From positions 1,239,991 to 1,303,990 of the forward strand of contig NZ_LT854640.1 of NCBI RefSeq assembly GCF_900184255.1: a DNA stretch of 64,000 bases. The letters run 5' to 3'. Position numbers and translations under genes: made by a program. The stretch is from Haloimpatiens massiliensis (GTDB taxonomy: Bacteria; Bacillota; Clostridia; Clostridiales; Clostridiaceae). A model generated the notes under the pieces. It had not been told where the DNA came from. It was given only the letters and a program-made list of their open reading frames with translations, and did not search any database. This document shows, one piece after another, positions 55,984 to 64,000 of this stretch (positions are counted from its first letter, which is position 1; each line of letters starts with the position of its first letter).

Positions 55984-57618
55984 CTATTCTTTTTCTCTAG
56001 TATATACTGTTTTTCCACCTAAAATTGTAGTTTCTACTTTCACATCTTTAATATGCTCCTCTTCTACATTAAAAATATCCTCTTCTAAAACAACTATATC
56101 TGCAAATTTACCTGGAGTTATAGAACCTTTAATATTTTCCTCAAAAGAGGCATAAGCTCCTCCCATAGTAAATCCATATACAGCTTCATAAACAGATAAC
56201 TTTTGTTCTGGGAGCCAACCTCCTTTTGGATATCCATTTAAATCTTTTCTTGTAACTGCAGAATATACATTAGGAAGCACATCGAAAGCCTCTATAGGGC
56301 AATCGGAACCAAATGTTAAATGTATATCATTATCTAGCATAGTCTTCCAATTATAAGTATATTTAGCCTTGGTCTTTCCTATTCTCTCCTCTACTACATG
56401 AAGATCATAATTTAAAAATATAGGTTGTACATTGGCTATAACATCTAATTCTTTAAATTTATTAATTAAAACTTCATCAGTTATTTGTGCATGGATTATA
56501 GTGTGTCTAGCATTCTTTCTTGGATATAGCTTTTGTGCCTTTTCAATGCTGTCGAAAACCATATACATAGCTTTATCTCCTATACAATGAGTAGATATCT
56601 GCATTCCTTCTTTATGAGCAGTTATTATTAATTCATCTAGTTCATCTTGACTATAGGCAATCATTCCAAAAGTAGAGGGTTTATCCTTATAGGAATACGA
56701 TAAATAAGCAGTTCTTGCCCCTAAAGATCCATCGCATATTAATTTTAAAGGTCCCAATTTAAAGTTTTTATCTCCCTTTTCATTATGCCAACCTTCATTT
56801 AAAAAATCTTCTAATATATCCATATCGGCAAGTCTACACTGCTGATTTATTCTTACTTTTAGTCTACCTTCATCTATAAGCTCCCTATAAGCCTTAATTA
56901 TCTTTTTATAATCTCTGCTTGGAAGATACGCAAAATCATCAGAAAAAACTGTAGTTATTCCTTGCTCAGAGGCTTTTGCTGCTGCCTCTTCTATCATATC
57001 TTTAAGTTCCTCTAAGTCTGGTTCATTTACAGCATTATCCGCAAGCCAAACAGCATTTTCTGTAAGTACCCCTGTTGGAATGCCTTGGTTATCTATCTCC
57101 ACCTTACCACCTTGCACTTTAGGTATATTACCACGTTTTATGCCTAGTACTTCTAAAGCCTTACTATTTACCGAATAAACATGATAGCAAGCCCTTATTA
57201 AACTTATAGGATGCTCTTTAGATATTTTATCTAAATCCTCTCTATTCAAAAATCTTTTTTCTTTAAAATTTTCATGATTCCAATTAGTGCCTAGTACCCA
57301 ATGCCCTTTAGGAATATTTCTTTCTTTTATAAATTTCTTAGTTTTTCCTATTACTTCATCTATAGAATATGCATCTCTTAAGTCTACCTTTTGTAAACTA
57401 CTAGCATACCCCAATAAATGCATGTGGCTATCTGTAAAGCCTGGAAGAACCAGTTTACCTTTTAAATCTACCAATCTTGTATTATCATTTTTTAAACTAA
57501 GCACATCTTCATTATCTCCCACTGCATATATCTTATCTCCCCTTATGGCCACAGCTTCGCATCTTATATTTTCTTCATCCATGGTAACTACTTTACCATT
57601 AAACAATATTAAATCCAT
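55984..57618 (-). CDS. Metal-dependent amidohydrolase, YtcJ-like
   Basis: 544 residues. LPGFTDSHMHLLGYA (metal His pair) near 55-69, then the core with STHCIGDKAMYMVFD, HTIIHAQI and FGSDCPIEAFDVLPNVYSAVTR (final Asp region), and SITPGKFADIVVLEEDIF at the end. It belongs to the YtcJ / amidohydrolase_3 family; the substrate is unknown. GGAGGATTTAC precedes the ATG. Its stop lies just inside the border of the composite palindrome. It is downstream of the glycosidase gene (38 bases) and may be co-transcribed. Confidence 0.87.
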   Translation of the reverse strand: MDLILFNGKVVTMDEENIRCEAVAIRGDKIYAVGDNEDVLSLKNDNTRLVDLKGKLVLPGFTDSHMHLLGYASSLQKVDLRDAYSIDEVIGKTKKFIKERNIPKGHWVLGTNWNHENFKEKRFLNREDLDKISKEHPISLIRACYHVYSVNSKALEVLGIKRGNIPKVQGGKVEIDNQGIPTGVLTENAVWLADNAVNEPDLEELKDMIEEAAAKASEQGITTVFSDDFAYLPSRDYKKIIKAYRELIDEGRLKVRINQQCRLADMDILEDFLNEGWHNEKGDKNFKLGPLKLICDGSLGARTAYLSYSYKDKPSTFGMIAYSQDELDELIITAHKEGMQISTHCIGDKAMYMVFDSIEKAQKLYPRKNARHTIIHAQITDEVLINKFKELDVIANVQPIFLNYDLHVVEERIGKTKAKYTYNWKTMLDNDIHLTFGSDCPIEAFDVLPNVYSAVTRKDLNGYPKGGWLPEQKLSVYEAVYGFTMGGAYASFEENIKGSITPGKFADIVVLEEDIFNVEEEHIKDVKVETTILGGKTVYTREKE

Positions 57619-57656
57619 GTAAATCCTCCATTTTAATATAATATTTTAAAGTCTTA

Positions 57657-59339
57657 TTATATATATTCATTACATAGTACTAAAAATACACTAGATGTCC
57701 AAGTAAACGCTGTATCTCTTAATCCTTCCCCTGTCAATGCATTAAAATTCTCTGCCATTCCATTTCTATTTGCCATATTACAAAATCTCTCAGCCACTTT
57801 TTGTGCTAATTCATATTCACCACATTCATTTAAAGCATATACTAAAATCATAGTTGAAGGTGCCCATATAGGTCCTCTCCAATATCCATCATCAATGTAA
57901 TATTCACTATTTATTTTTTCTGTAGCAAGGCCAAACTCTGTTAAAAAATCACCTTCTTTTTTGATTTTTTCTAATAATTTATTTCTTATATCTTTATTTA
58001 ATCTTTTACCTAAAATTAGGGGTACATATAATATTAAACTATCTGACTCTATATCTTCATGAGTGTAACTGTCTACTGCCACAAATCTATCTTTCCTCCA
58101 AAAATGCTTAATCATTTTATTTAAAAGTTCTTCTCCTCTTATTCTCCACTCACATGCCTCTTCCTTTTTTCCAAGTTTATTAGCTATTTTTTCTAAAACA
58201 TCCATTTGAATTATTAAAAATGCACATAAATCCGGGCTTTCTACAGCCATACTTTCCTTAAAAATTGTAGCATTATCCCATCCTGAATCATTTCCATGGT
58301 TATATTGAGGTATTCCATCCCTATCATAATCTCTATATTTAAACCACCAATCTGTCCACTTGCATAAAGGCTCGTATACCTCCTTAATTCTTTCTTCTGT
58401 TATAAAATCACATCTATCCATCATCCATTTTAATGTCCAGCCATGTATAGGAGGCTTACAATAATTCCATAACGCATAGCTGTCATTAACGAAATCAGGA
58501 AATGTACCACTTTCATCCTGTACATCTATAAATGTCATAAACTGATCCCATGCTAATTTAGGATTATTCTTAACTAAAGCCATGGCATTAAAACAGTGAT
58601 CCCAACTCCATATATTAGTCATCCAATTTTTAGACATATACATTGCAGGTCTTCTTAGAAGTCCTTCGGGATTTACCACGCAAGACCAAGTTATATAAGA
58701 TGCTAAATTTTTACCTGCATTATATTCTTCTGGAACCTCCAATGTATTTTTTAACCATCTACTATAATCTTCTTCCACTGTTTTTAAGCAATTATTAAAA
58801 TTACTCAAATCCCCCTTTTCTCTCCATACAGTGTGATAATCTTCTATAGAACACTCCATAACACCATTATTGGGTAATAAATCTATAACTATTTCTCCTG
58901 GATAATCTTCTAATTCTCTTCTTATTTTTATTTCTCCCATAATAGGATTTATAATAAATCTTATTTTTTTAGATGAACAATTTACTTCATATGCTTCTTT
59001 TTCAGCTTTTATTATGTCATCATAAGCTCTTTTTTTCATAACTAATCTAAGTACCATTCCTTCTGAATGAATCCTAATAGTATTAGCATTGGGCATGCAA
59101 AATTTCACATTACCTTCCTTAGAATTCAGTTTCATAAGGGTTTCGTAGCATTCTATTTTATAAGGAGTAATATTCTCATTATATACCGTTTCTATTCTAA
59201 ATACTTCTCCTAAATCATCATCTCCACCTCTAATATTCCTTATGTAAAGTCCCTTTTTTATTTCACCATATTCTAAAGGTGAAATAACCAGATAAGAACC
59301 ATATCTACTAAAAGGAACTTGGAAAACGTTTAGCTTCAT
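57657..59339 (-). CDS. MGH1-type / trehalase-like glycoside hydrolase
   Basis: 560 residues, no signal peptide. The C-terminal two thirds are an (alpha/alpha)6-type barrel: NWMTNIWSWDHCFNAMAL, DFVNDSYALWNYCKPPIHGWTLKWM, NHGNDSGWDNATIF (acid region), GYWRGPIWAPSTMILVYAL and GMAENFNALTGEGLRDTAFTWTSSV. These fit the GH63/GH37-like group that removes glucose or mannosyl-glycerate type sugars. The N-terminal 200 residues are beta-rich. The start at 59339 follows GGGGGGAAGAATA. The substrate is not clear. Confidence 0.8.
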   Translation of the reverse strand: MKLNVFQVPFSRYGSYLVISPLEYGEIKKGLYIRNIRGGDDDLGEVFRIETVYNENITPYKIECYETLMKLNSKEGNVKFCMPNANTIRIHSEGMVLRLVMKKRAYDDIIKAEKEAYEVNCSSKKIRFIINPIMGEIKIRRELEDYPGEIVIDLLPNNGVMECSIEDYHTVWREKGDLSNFNNCLKTVEEDYSRWLKNTLEVPEEYNAGKNLASYITWSCVVNPEGLLRRPAMYMSKNWMTNIWSWDHCFNAMALVKNNPKLAWDQFMTFIDVQDESGTFPDFVNDSYALWNYCKPPIHGWTLKWMMDRCDFITEERIKEVYEPLCKWTDWWFKYRDYDRDGIPQYNHGNDSGWDNATIFKESMAVESPDLCAFLIIQMDVLEKIANKLGKKEEACEWRIRGEELLNKMIKHFWRKDRFVAVDSYTHEDIESDSLILYVPLILGKRLNKDIRNKLLEKIKKEGDFLTEFGLATEKINSEYYIDDGYWRGPIWAPSTMILVYALNECGEYELAQKVAERFCNMANRNGMAENFNALTGEGLRDTAFTWTSSVFLVLCNEYI

Positions 59340-59697
59340 TATTCTTCCCCCCATGTTTATAATTATACTTTCTTTATATTTTATCATATGTATAAAAATT
59401 CTCACTATTGATTATACTATTTTTATCAATAATAACAAATATATATTTACTATTAACAAAAGTTCATACAACAATTTTCCAAATATATGATTTATATACT
59501 GTTGTTCAAATTGTCACTTAGTTATACTCTATGTTTGGGATTTTATTAAATACTACTTCATAGTAATGAGTACAAAAACTCATACTTATCTAGTAAATAA
59601 AACCTAAATATATTACTAGCTAAAACATTTATTATGCATTGGAGACTGGGAATTAGGGATTAATAAAACTACTTATACATAAGCGGAGGTTTAACTA
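59340..59697. other. Divergent intergenic region before ferredoxin
   Basis: About 360 AT-rich bases. One member of the short repeat family (GGAGACTGGGAATTAGGGATT, near 59641) is present; no other structure seen. Confidence 0.4.
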
Positions 59698-59886
59698 ATG
59701 AAAGCTAAAGTAGATAAAGATACTTGTATTGGTTGTGGACTATGCCCAGAAGTATGTCCAGAAGTATTTCAAATGGATGATGACGGAAAAGCTATTGCAT
59801 ATAACCCTGATGTATCTGAAAACTTAGCAGATTCTGCTCAAGATGCGGAATCTCAATGCCCTGTAGATGCAATTACAATTCAATAA
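59698..59886 (+). CDS. Ferredoxin, single [4Fe-4S]
   Basis: 62 residues, the length of mono-cluster ferredoxins. Cluster Cys lie in CIGCGLC (11, 14, 17) and the distant ESQCPVD; the Cys in EVCPEVF is the one that can form a disulfide. The acidic surface suits an electron carrier. GGAGG precedes the ATG. It has its own terminator at 59913. Partners are unknown. Confidence 0.92.
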   Translation: MKAKVDKDTCIGCGLCPEVCPEVFQMDDDGKAIAYNPDVSENLADSAQDAESQCPVDAITIQ

Positions 59887-59912
59887 TAAAATTTTATCTC
59901 AATTGAAAGTTA

Positions 59913-59945
59913 AAAACCCTCTGTGTCATAGTCACAGAGGGTTTT
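59913..59945. terminator. Ferredoxin terminator (bidirectional)
   Basis: AAAACCCTCTGTG/CACAGAGGGTTTT, 13-bp perfect stem between the ferredoxin gene and the convergent permease gene. Confidence 0.9.
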
Positions 59946-59982
59946 GTATTGCTCTTAAAACTTTTTACCTATTAAATTCACC

Positions 59983-61275
59983 TTATTTATTTTCAGGTTT
60001 CTCAATATTTTTCTTCATTAAGAAATATATTGGAACTCCTACTACTAGTCCTCCAAGTCCCCATAATACTTTCTCCATAGAAGATTGTACTAAAAGCCAT
60101 CCACTAACTACTACAGCTATTATTGGAATAACCGGTCCAAATGGAACTCTAAATGAACTTTGTAAATCTGGTCTCTTCTTTCTTAAAACTATTACCGCTA
60201 GACATGTTGGAACGTATTGAGCAAATCTTGAAACAACACTTATTGCTGCAAGCTTTGTAAAGCTACCTGATAAAGCTATTGGAATTGCTAATGCCACTGT
60301 TATTATAATAGCTACATATGGTGTACCTTTTTTACTTTGTTTAGCAATTGCTTTTGGAAGAAGTCCATCTTCTGCTAAAGCCACACCACTTCTTGGAGTG
60401 ATAAATGAAGCCGCTATATTTATTCCACCTATAGAAACTAGTGTACCTGCTGTAACTATTGCTCCTCCTATAGGTCCTAAGAATACTGCTGCTGCATCTG
60501 CTACTGGTGTTGCAGTTTCTGCAAGTTTAGTTCCAAGCACTCCTATAGATACTGCTTGAATTAATAAATAGAACGCTGACACTATTATCATAACTGTTAT
60601 AATTGCCTTTGGAACGTTCTTTTCTGGATTTTCCATATCTTCTGCTGCTACTGCTATAGATTCAAATCCTGTAAATGCATAGAATATTAAAAGTGCTGCT
60701 GCACCAAAAGAACCTGGTGTATATTGACCATTTGGTATCATTGGAGTGAAGTTTGCACCCTTTAAAAAGAATATTCCTATAGCCACAAACATTACAAGTG
60801 GAACTAATTTTCCTATTGTAATTACATTATTTAATGTTTTTGAAATATTTACTCCTAATATATTTATAATTCCTAATCCTACTAATATTGCTATAACTAT
60901 GATGTTTTTAGTAGCTCCCACTGACGCTGCTGGCCAAACTTTTCCTAAAGCTGTAGCAAACGCTACTGCCATAGCAGCCCATGCAATTATACTTATAGCC
61001 CATTTCATAAATCCAACTTCAAAACCCACAAAATCACCAAAGGCTTCTCTTGCATAAACATATGGACCACCGTTTTTCTTAAACATTCCGCCCACTTCTG
61101 CAAAACACATTGCTATACTTATAACTAAAAACATATCGAATACTATTACACCTAAGCTGGCAGGTCCTATTAATTTTGCGGCCTGATTTGGTAATAAAAA
61201 TATTCCTGAGCCTATTATAGCATTTATCCCTAATAGTACTATACTCCAGAAACCCAATTTGTTTTTGCTTGACAT
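59983..61275 (-). CDS. APC family amino-acid permease
   Basis: 430 residues, about 12 hydrophobic helices. LGINAIIGSGIFLLPNQAAKLIGPAS (substrate-binding loop of helix 1) and FYAFTGFESIAVAAEDMENPEKNVPKAI (helix 6 region) are typical of APC exchangers or importers. It is 26 bases behind the class-I amidotransferase-type hydrolase gene, so both are driven from the sigma-54-like promoter at 62080. The substrate is perhaps gamma-glutamyl compounds, putrescine or GABA (inference). Confidence 0.9.
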   Translation of the reverse strand: MSSKNKLGFWSIVLLGINAIIGSGIFLLPNQAAKLIGPASLGVIVFDMFLVISIAMCFAEVGGMFKKNGGPYVYAREAFGDFVGFEVGFMKWAISIIAWAAMAVAFATALGKVWPAASVGATKNIIVIAILVGLGIINILGVNISKTLNNVITIGKLVPLVMFVAIGIFFLKGANFTPMIPNGQYTPGSFGAAALLIFYAFTGFESIAVAAEDMENPEKNVPKAIITVMIIVSAFYLLIQAVSIGVLGTKLAETATPVADAAAVFLGPIGGAIVTAGTLVSIGGINIAASFITPRSGVALAEDGLLPKAIAKQSKKGTPYVAIIITVALAIPIALSGSFTKLAAISVVSRFAQYVPTCLAVIVLRKKRPDLQSSFRVPFGPVIPIIAVVVSGWLLVQSSMEKVLWGLGGLVVGVPIYFLMKKNIEKPENK

Positions 61276-61301
61276 ACTTTTTCCTCCCTTTCCTTATGTT
61301 A

Positions 61302-62030
61302 CTATTTTGTACTTTCTTGAATCAATTTTTTAAACACACCTAACATTTTTTCATTTTCTTTAGCCATCATTTCTGGATGCCACTGTATTCCCATTACAAA
61401 GTGTTCTCCTTCTTTTTCAATAGCCTCTATAACTCCATCTTTCGCCACTGCTGCTGCTTTAAATCCTGGCGCCACATCTTTTACTGCTAAATGGTGAAAG
61501 CTGTTAGTTAGCACTTCATCTCCTAGAATTACATTTAGCTTAGTATTTTTCTCTACTTTTACTGTGTGTGTAGGTACATTAGATAATGCTCCTTGATTGT
61601 GTTTAATGTAACATCCCTCTATAAAAGCTAGGTCTTGATAAAGATTTCCACCATTAACTACATTTATAATTTGGTGTCCTCTGCAAATACCTAAAATAGG
61701 CTTTTTCATGTCCATGGCAATCTTTATTAGCATACAATCAAATAAATCTCTCTTCGGAAGTATTCCTCCTAGCTTTTGACTAGGCTCCTCACCATATAAC
61801 AGAGGATTTACATCATGACCTCCTGACATTATAAGCCCATCTACCGCTTCTAACTGTTTTCTTATTATTTCTTCTTCGTATACCATAGGTAACATAACAG
61901 GTATACCCCCAGCCAAAGCCACTGCTTTAATGTAATCGTCATTTACATATGCTCTTTCGTATCCAGGAAACATGCCTCCATCGTCTACAATTACGCTTCC
62001 TGATATACCTATCACTGGTTTCTTGTCCAT
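61302..62030 (-). CDS. Gamma-glutamyl-GABA hydrolase-like (peptidase C26)
   Basis: 242 residues. PuuD-like class-I glutamine amidotransferase fold: GLIMSGGHDVNPLLYGEEP, PILGICRGHQIINVVNGGNLYQDL (nucleophile Cys), SFHHLAVKDV and MGIQWHPEM (His-x-Glu). It would free GABA or an amine from a gamma-glutamyl compound. The start at 62030 follows AGGAGGCTTAGATTA; a reading from 62090 would overlap the -24 element. First gene after the sigma-54-type promoter. Confidence 0.9.
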   Translation of the reverse strand: MDKKPVIGISGSVIVDDGGMFPGYERAYVNDDYIKAVALAGGIPVMLPMVYEEEIIRKQLEAVDGLIMSGGHDVNPLLYGEEPSQKLGGILPKRDLFDCMLIKIAMDMKKPILGICRGHQIINVVNGGNLYQDLAFIEGCYIKHNQGALSNVPTHTVKVEKNTKLNVILGDEVLTNSFHHLAVKDVAPGFKAAAVAKDGVIEAIEKEGEHFVMGIQWHPEMMAKENEKMLGVFKKLIQESTK

Positions 62031-62079
62031 TAATCTAAGCCTCCTAAATCTAAGTGTTTTATTTGTGCAAATATTATAA

Positions 62080-62094
62080 GCAAACCCCATGCCA
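62080..62094 (-). promoter_or_regulatory. Sigma-54 promoter (-24/-12)
   Basis: TGGCATGGGGTTTGC: GG and GC stand exactly ten bases apart, as in TGGCAC-N5-TTGC. It is on the minus strand 50 bases before the hydrolase gene and just downstream of the sigma-54 activator gene. An imperfect inverted repeat (ATTTTGT...ACAAAAT, 62145-62172) could be the activator site. Confidence 0.85.
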
Positions 62095-62225
62095 ATTCGT
62101 TATTGCATTAACAAAGTTTTTTATTAAAATCCTTATAATCATCGATTTTGTTAGTTTAAACATTTACAAAATATTTATTTAGAAAATTTAGTATTTAATT
62201 AATTATAAATATATTAAAATAAAAA

Positions 62226-62262
62226 AATAGGCTAAACATAATATACGTTTAACCTATTAACC
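62226..62262 (-). terminator. Terminator of the sigma-54 activator
   Basis: AATAGGTTAAACG pairs with TGTTTAGCCTATT, followed on the minus strand by TTTTTTATTTT. It separates the activator from the promoter it presumably serves. Confidence 0.8.
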
Positions 62263-62286
62263 TATTTATCCTATTAATAAACCTAT

Positions 62287-63897
62287 TTACTTTCCTGTTT
62301 CAAGAAATTCTTTTCCTTTTCCTGTTATAGCACTTCCACCACGACCTACTTTTGATGTTATAAATTCTAATGAATTTAAAACATTCAATATTTTTCTTAT
62401 TTCTCCCTCATTAGTTTCTATATTTTTTTCCCTTAATATTTTTAAAATCTTGTTTCTTCCCAATGACTCTCCACGTACACTAAATGAATTCACTATATTA
62501 AGTACTTCTAAAGCTTTTTTAAAATTGCACTTACTTTTTAATATATAAACTTCTTCACTACACATTTTATTTATTTCTTCATTTTTAAGTTTATCATTTT
62601 CCTTTTTTTCATCATTAACAATGTCAAAGGGCAAATTTTCAATTGTAACTTCTTCACTACACATTAAAGATATATATGAAGCTGCATTTTGAAGTTCTCG
62701 TATATTACCAGGCCAATTATATCTACATATAGCCTGTTTTGCCTCCTCTATTATATTTAAATTTTTATTCATAAAATATTTTAATAGTTCTAATATATCT
62801 TCTTTTCTTTCTCTTAAAGATGGTATGTTTATAGGTAAAACATTAAGCCTATAATATAAATCTTCTCTAAATTTTCCTTCTTTTATCATTTGAAGCAAGT
62901 CTCTATTGGTAGCGGCTATTACTCTTACATTTATATCTATTACTTTTTGAGCCCCTATTCTCATAACCTGCCTCTCTTGTAAAACTCTTAAAAGCTTTGT
63001 CTGAAGAAGCACTGGCATATCTCCTATTTCATCTAAAAATATAGTGCCGTTATTAGCTTGCTCAAAGAGCCCTTTTTTACCTTCCTTTAACGCTCCCGTA
63101 AAAGCTCCTCTTTCATATCCGAACAGTTCACTCTCCAATAAATTTTCAGGCATGGCAGCACAATTAACTGCCACAAATGGCTGCTTAGCTCTTGCAGAAT
63201 TATTATGTATAGATTGAGATATCAATTCTTTTCCCGTACCACTTTCTCCTATTATAAGTACCGTCAAATCCGATTTAGAAATCTTCTTTGCTAAATCTAC
63301 ACATTCTTTCATAATCTTTGACTTAGTCTGTATATCATCAAAAGTATATCTAGCTACCTGCCCCTTCTCTCTTATCTTTTGACTTAAATTTTGTTCTAAC
63401 TGCTTTATATATGTAATTTCCTGCAGATTATAATAGGTGCCCATTTCTACTCCTAAATAATGTATAGTTCTTTTATTAGTATTTATGTATCTATTTTTAT
63501 AAATAAAAACCTCATCAAATATCTCCTTTTCAGTTATTATTTTTTCCAATTCTCCTTTAAATACGTTTTCAATTAATTCACCTTCTACATGTTCCTTTAA
63601 GGCAAACATATCTTGAAAGCTCTTATTAAATACTGTTATAACTCCTCTAGTATTGGTAAGTGCTATTCCATTTTTAGAAAGATTTATTACAATATCTAAT
63701 TCAATATTTTTTATAAAAAGTTCTTTATAATTGTCTCTTATTCCAGCATCTAAACTAACTATTTTTTCAGAGTACTTAATTAAATTCTTTCCTATTTCAT
63801 CATTGTGCAAAGATAATGAACTTATTATCTGAAAAAAAGTGGATACATCAATATACCTATCACCCAGATCAATTATTTTATTTATGTAGTAAGGCAC
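62287..63897 (-). CDS. Sigma-54-dependent transcriptional activator, N-terminus disrupted
   Basis: 536 residues from the GTG at 63897. A PAS-like part (~70-175) precedes the AAA+ domain: Walker A GESGTGKE, LFGYERGAFTGA (sigma-54 contact), Walker B GTIFLDEIGDMP and RIAATNRD-type sensor. After ~430 there is no Fis-type helix; a winged-helix-like tail (NKILKILREKNIETNEGEIRKILNVL...GRGGSAITGKGKEFL) may bind DNA. The frame stays open upstream to 63966, then meets an in-frame TGA at 63967-63969; beyond it the same frame continues to the window edge. The GTG has a poor ribosome site, so the true protein probably extends upstream. Confidence 0.82.
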   Translation of the reverse strand: MPYYINKIIDLGDRYIDVSTFFQIISSLSLHNDEIGKNLIKYSEKIVSLDAGIRDNYKELFIKNIELDIVINLSKNGIALTNTRGVITVFNKSFQDMFALKEHVEGELIENVFKGELEKIITEKEIFDEVFIYKNRYINTNKRTIHYLGVEMGTYYNLQEITYIKQLEQNLSQKIREKGQVARYTFDDIQTKSKIMKECVDLAKKISKSDLTVLIIGESGTGKELISQSIHNNSARAKQPFVAVNCAAMPENLLESELFGYERGAFTGALKEGKKGLFEQANNGTIFLDEIGDMPVLLQTKLLRVLQERQVMRIGAQKVIDINVRVIAATNRDLLQMIKEGKFREDLYYRLNVLPINIPSLRERKEDILELLKYFMNKNLNIIEEAKQAICRYNWPGNIRELQNAASYISLMCSEEVTIENLPFDIVNDEKKENDKLKNEEINKMCSEEVYILKSKCNFKKALEVLNIVNSFSVRGESLGRNKILKILREKNIETNEGEIRKILNVLNSLEFITSKVGRGGSAITGKGKEFLETGK

Positions 63898-63966
63898 TCT
63901 CCATGATTCACTTGGCGTAACTGCTACATTTACATCTTCATAAGTTTTACATTCCTCATATGGAAT

Positions 63967-64000
63967 TCAATTGAGATGATTTATTCCTAATTCATACATC
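63967..64000 (-). other. In-frame TGA and continuing upstream coding frame
   Basis: In the activator's frame the upstream codons read M-Y-E-L-G-I-N-H-L-N-TGA-I-P-Y-E-E-C. The text on both sides looks like one N-terminal sensor domain, so the TGA interrupts it. It may be a nonsense mutation, a sequencing error or, less likely, a selenocysteine codon. Confidence 0.6.

Noticed and set aside
55837..56022. 61-codon frame with SEFESFRV-type start
   Set aside because: It lies in an arm of the composite palindrome and also occurs, changed, in the other arms; it follows the repeat, not a gene.

Overview
The window is very AT-rich and gene-dense. Most starts sit behind strong GGAGG-type ribosome sites, and TTG/GTG starts are common. 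The gene content points to an anaerobic, endospore-forming Clostridium, most like the Clostridium sporogenes / proteolytic C. botulinum group: an agr-type peptide signal, a clostridial pyr operon with PyrK/PyrD, ferredoxin and flavodoxin proteins, ferritin-like proteins and HD-GYP signalling. The species is inferred from gene style only. No rRNA, tRNA or CRISPR array was seen.

Layout. 1-1350: a protein cut by the window edge, a 6S RNA gene with its terminator, and what looks like the 5' end of a decayed group II intron placed just behind that terminator. 1.35-4.4 kb: an agr-like locus (membrane protein, AgrB, AgrD) followed by a GGDEF/HD-GYP protein. 4.6-11 kb: ClpE-type ATPase, DNA repair methyltransferase, MATE and MFS exporters. 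11-21 kb: AraC regulator with a glycosidase-like tail, a probable spore-layer pair that includes a Cu/Zn superoxide dismutase, the Amj lipid II flippase, ABC-F and DEAD-box proteins, a ferritin-like protein and a nitroreductase. 21.3-27.9 kb: complete pyrBI-C-F-K-D-E operon under a PyrR attenuator leader. 28-34 kb: flavodoxin-type redox proteins, two more ferritin-like proteins and an S1-domain protein. 34-44 kb: a peptidase, then a sugar ABC operon that also encodes an acetyltransferase, a DUF4091 protein and a corrinoid-methyltransferase-like protein. 44.1-45.6 kb: an intact insertion sequence. 45.7-49 kb: VanW protein and a chemoreceptor. 49.1-51.7 kb: TPP riboswitch with thiD-thiM-thiE. 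52-53.6 kb: a wrecked IS607-type element. 54-60 kb: unknown membrane protein, amidohydrolase, alpha-glucosidase-like enzyme and ferredoxin. 60-64 kb: permease and class-I amidotransferase hydrolase behind a sigma-54 promoter, with the sigma-54 activator immediately upstream.

Repeats are the second theme. At least three families of palindromic elements lie between genes: a 158-bp MITE-like hairpin (two near-identical copies plus solo ends), a short TCCCTAGTCCCCA-type palindrome, and a composite of about 0.8-0.94 kb made of three successive long hairpins (two full copies and one remnant). Several sit inside operons, so they would be transcribed.

The leads that most deserve follow-up are the sigma-54 unit whose activator carries an in-frame TGA, the ABC/GNAT/DUF4091/methyltransferase operon with an insertion sequence at its head, the spore-type SOD pair with a SigK-like promoter, the agr locus with a kinase-less sensor-like membrane protein, and the three-hairpin repeat family.
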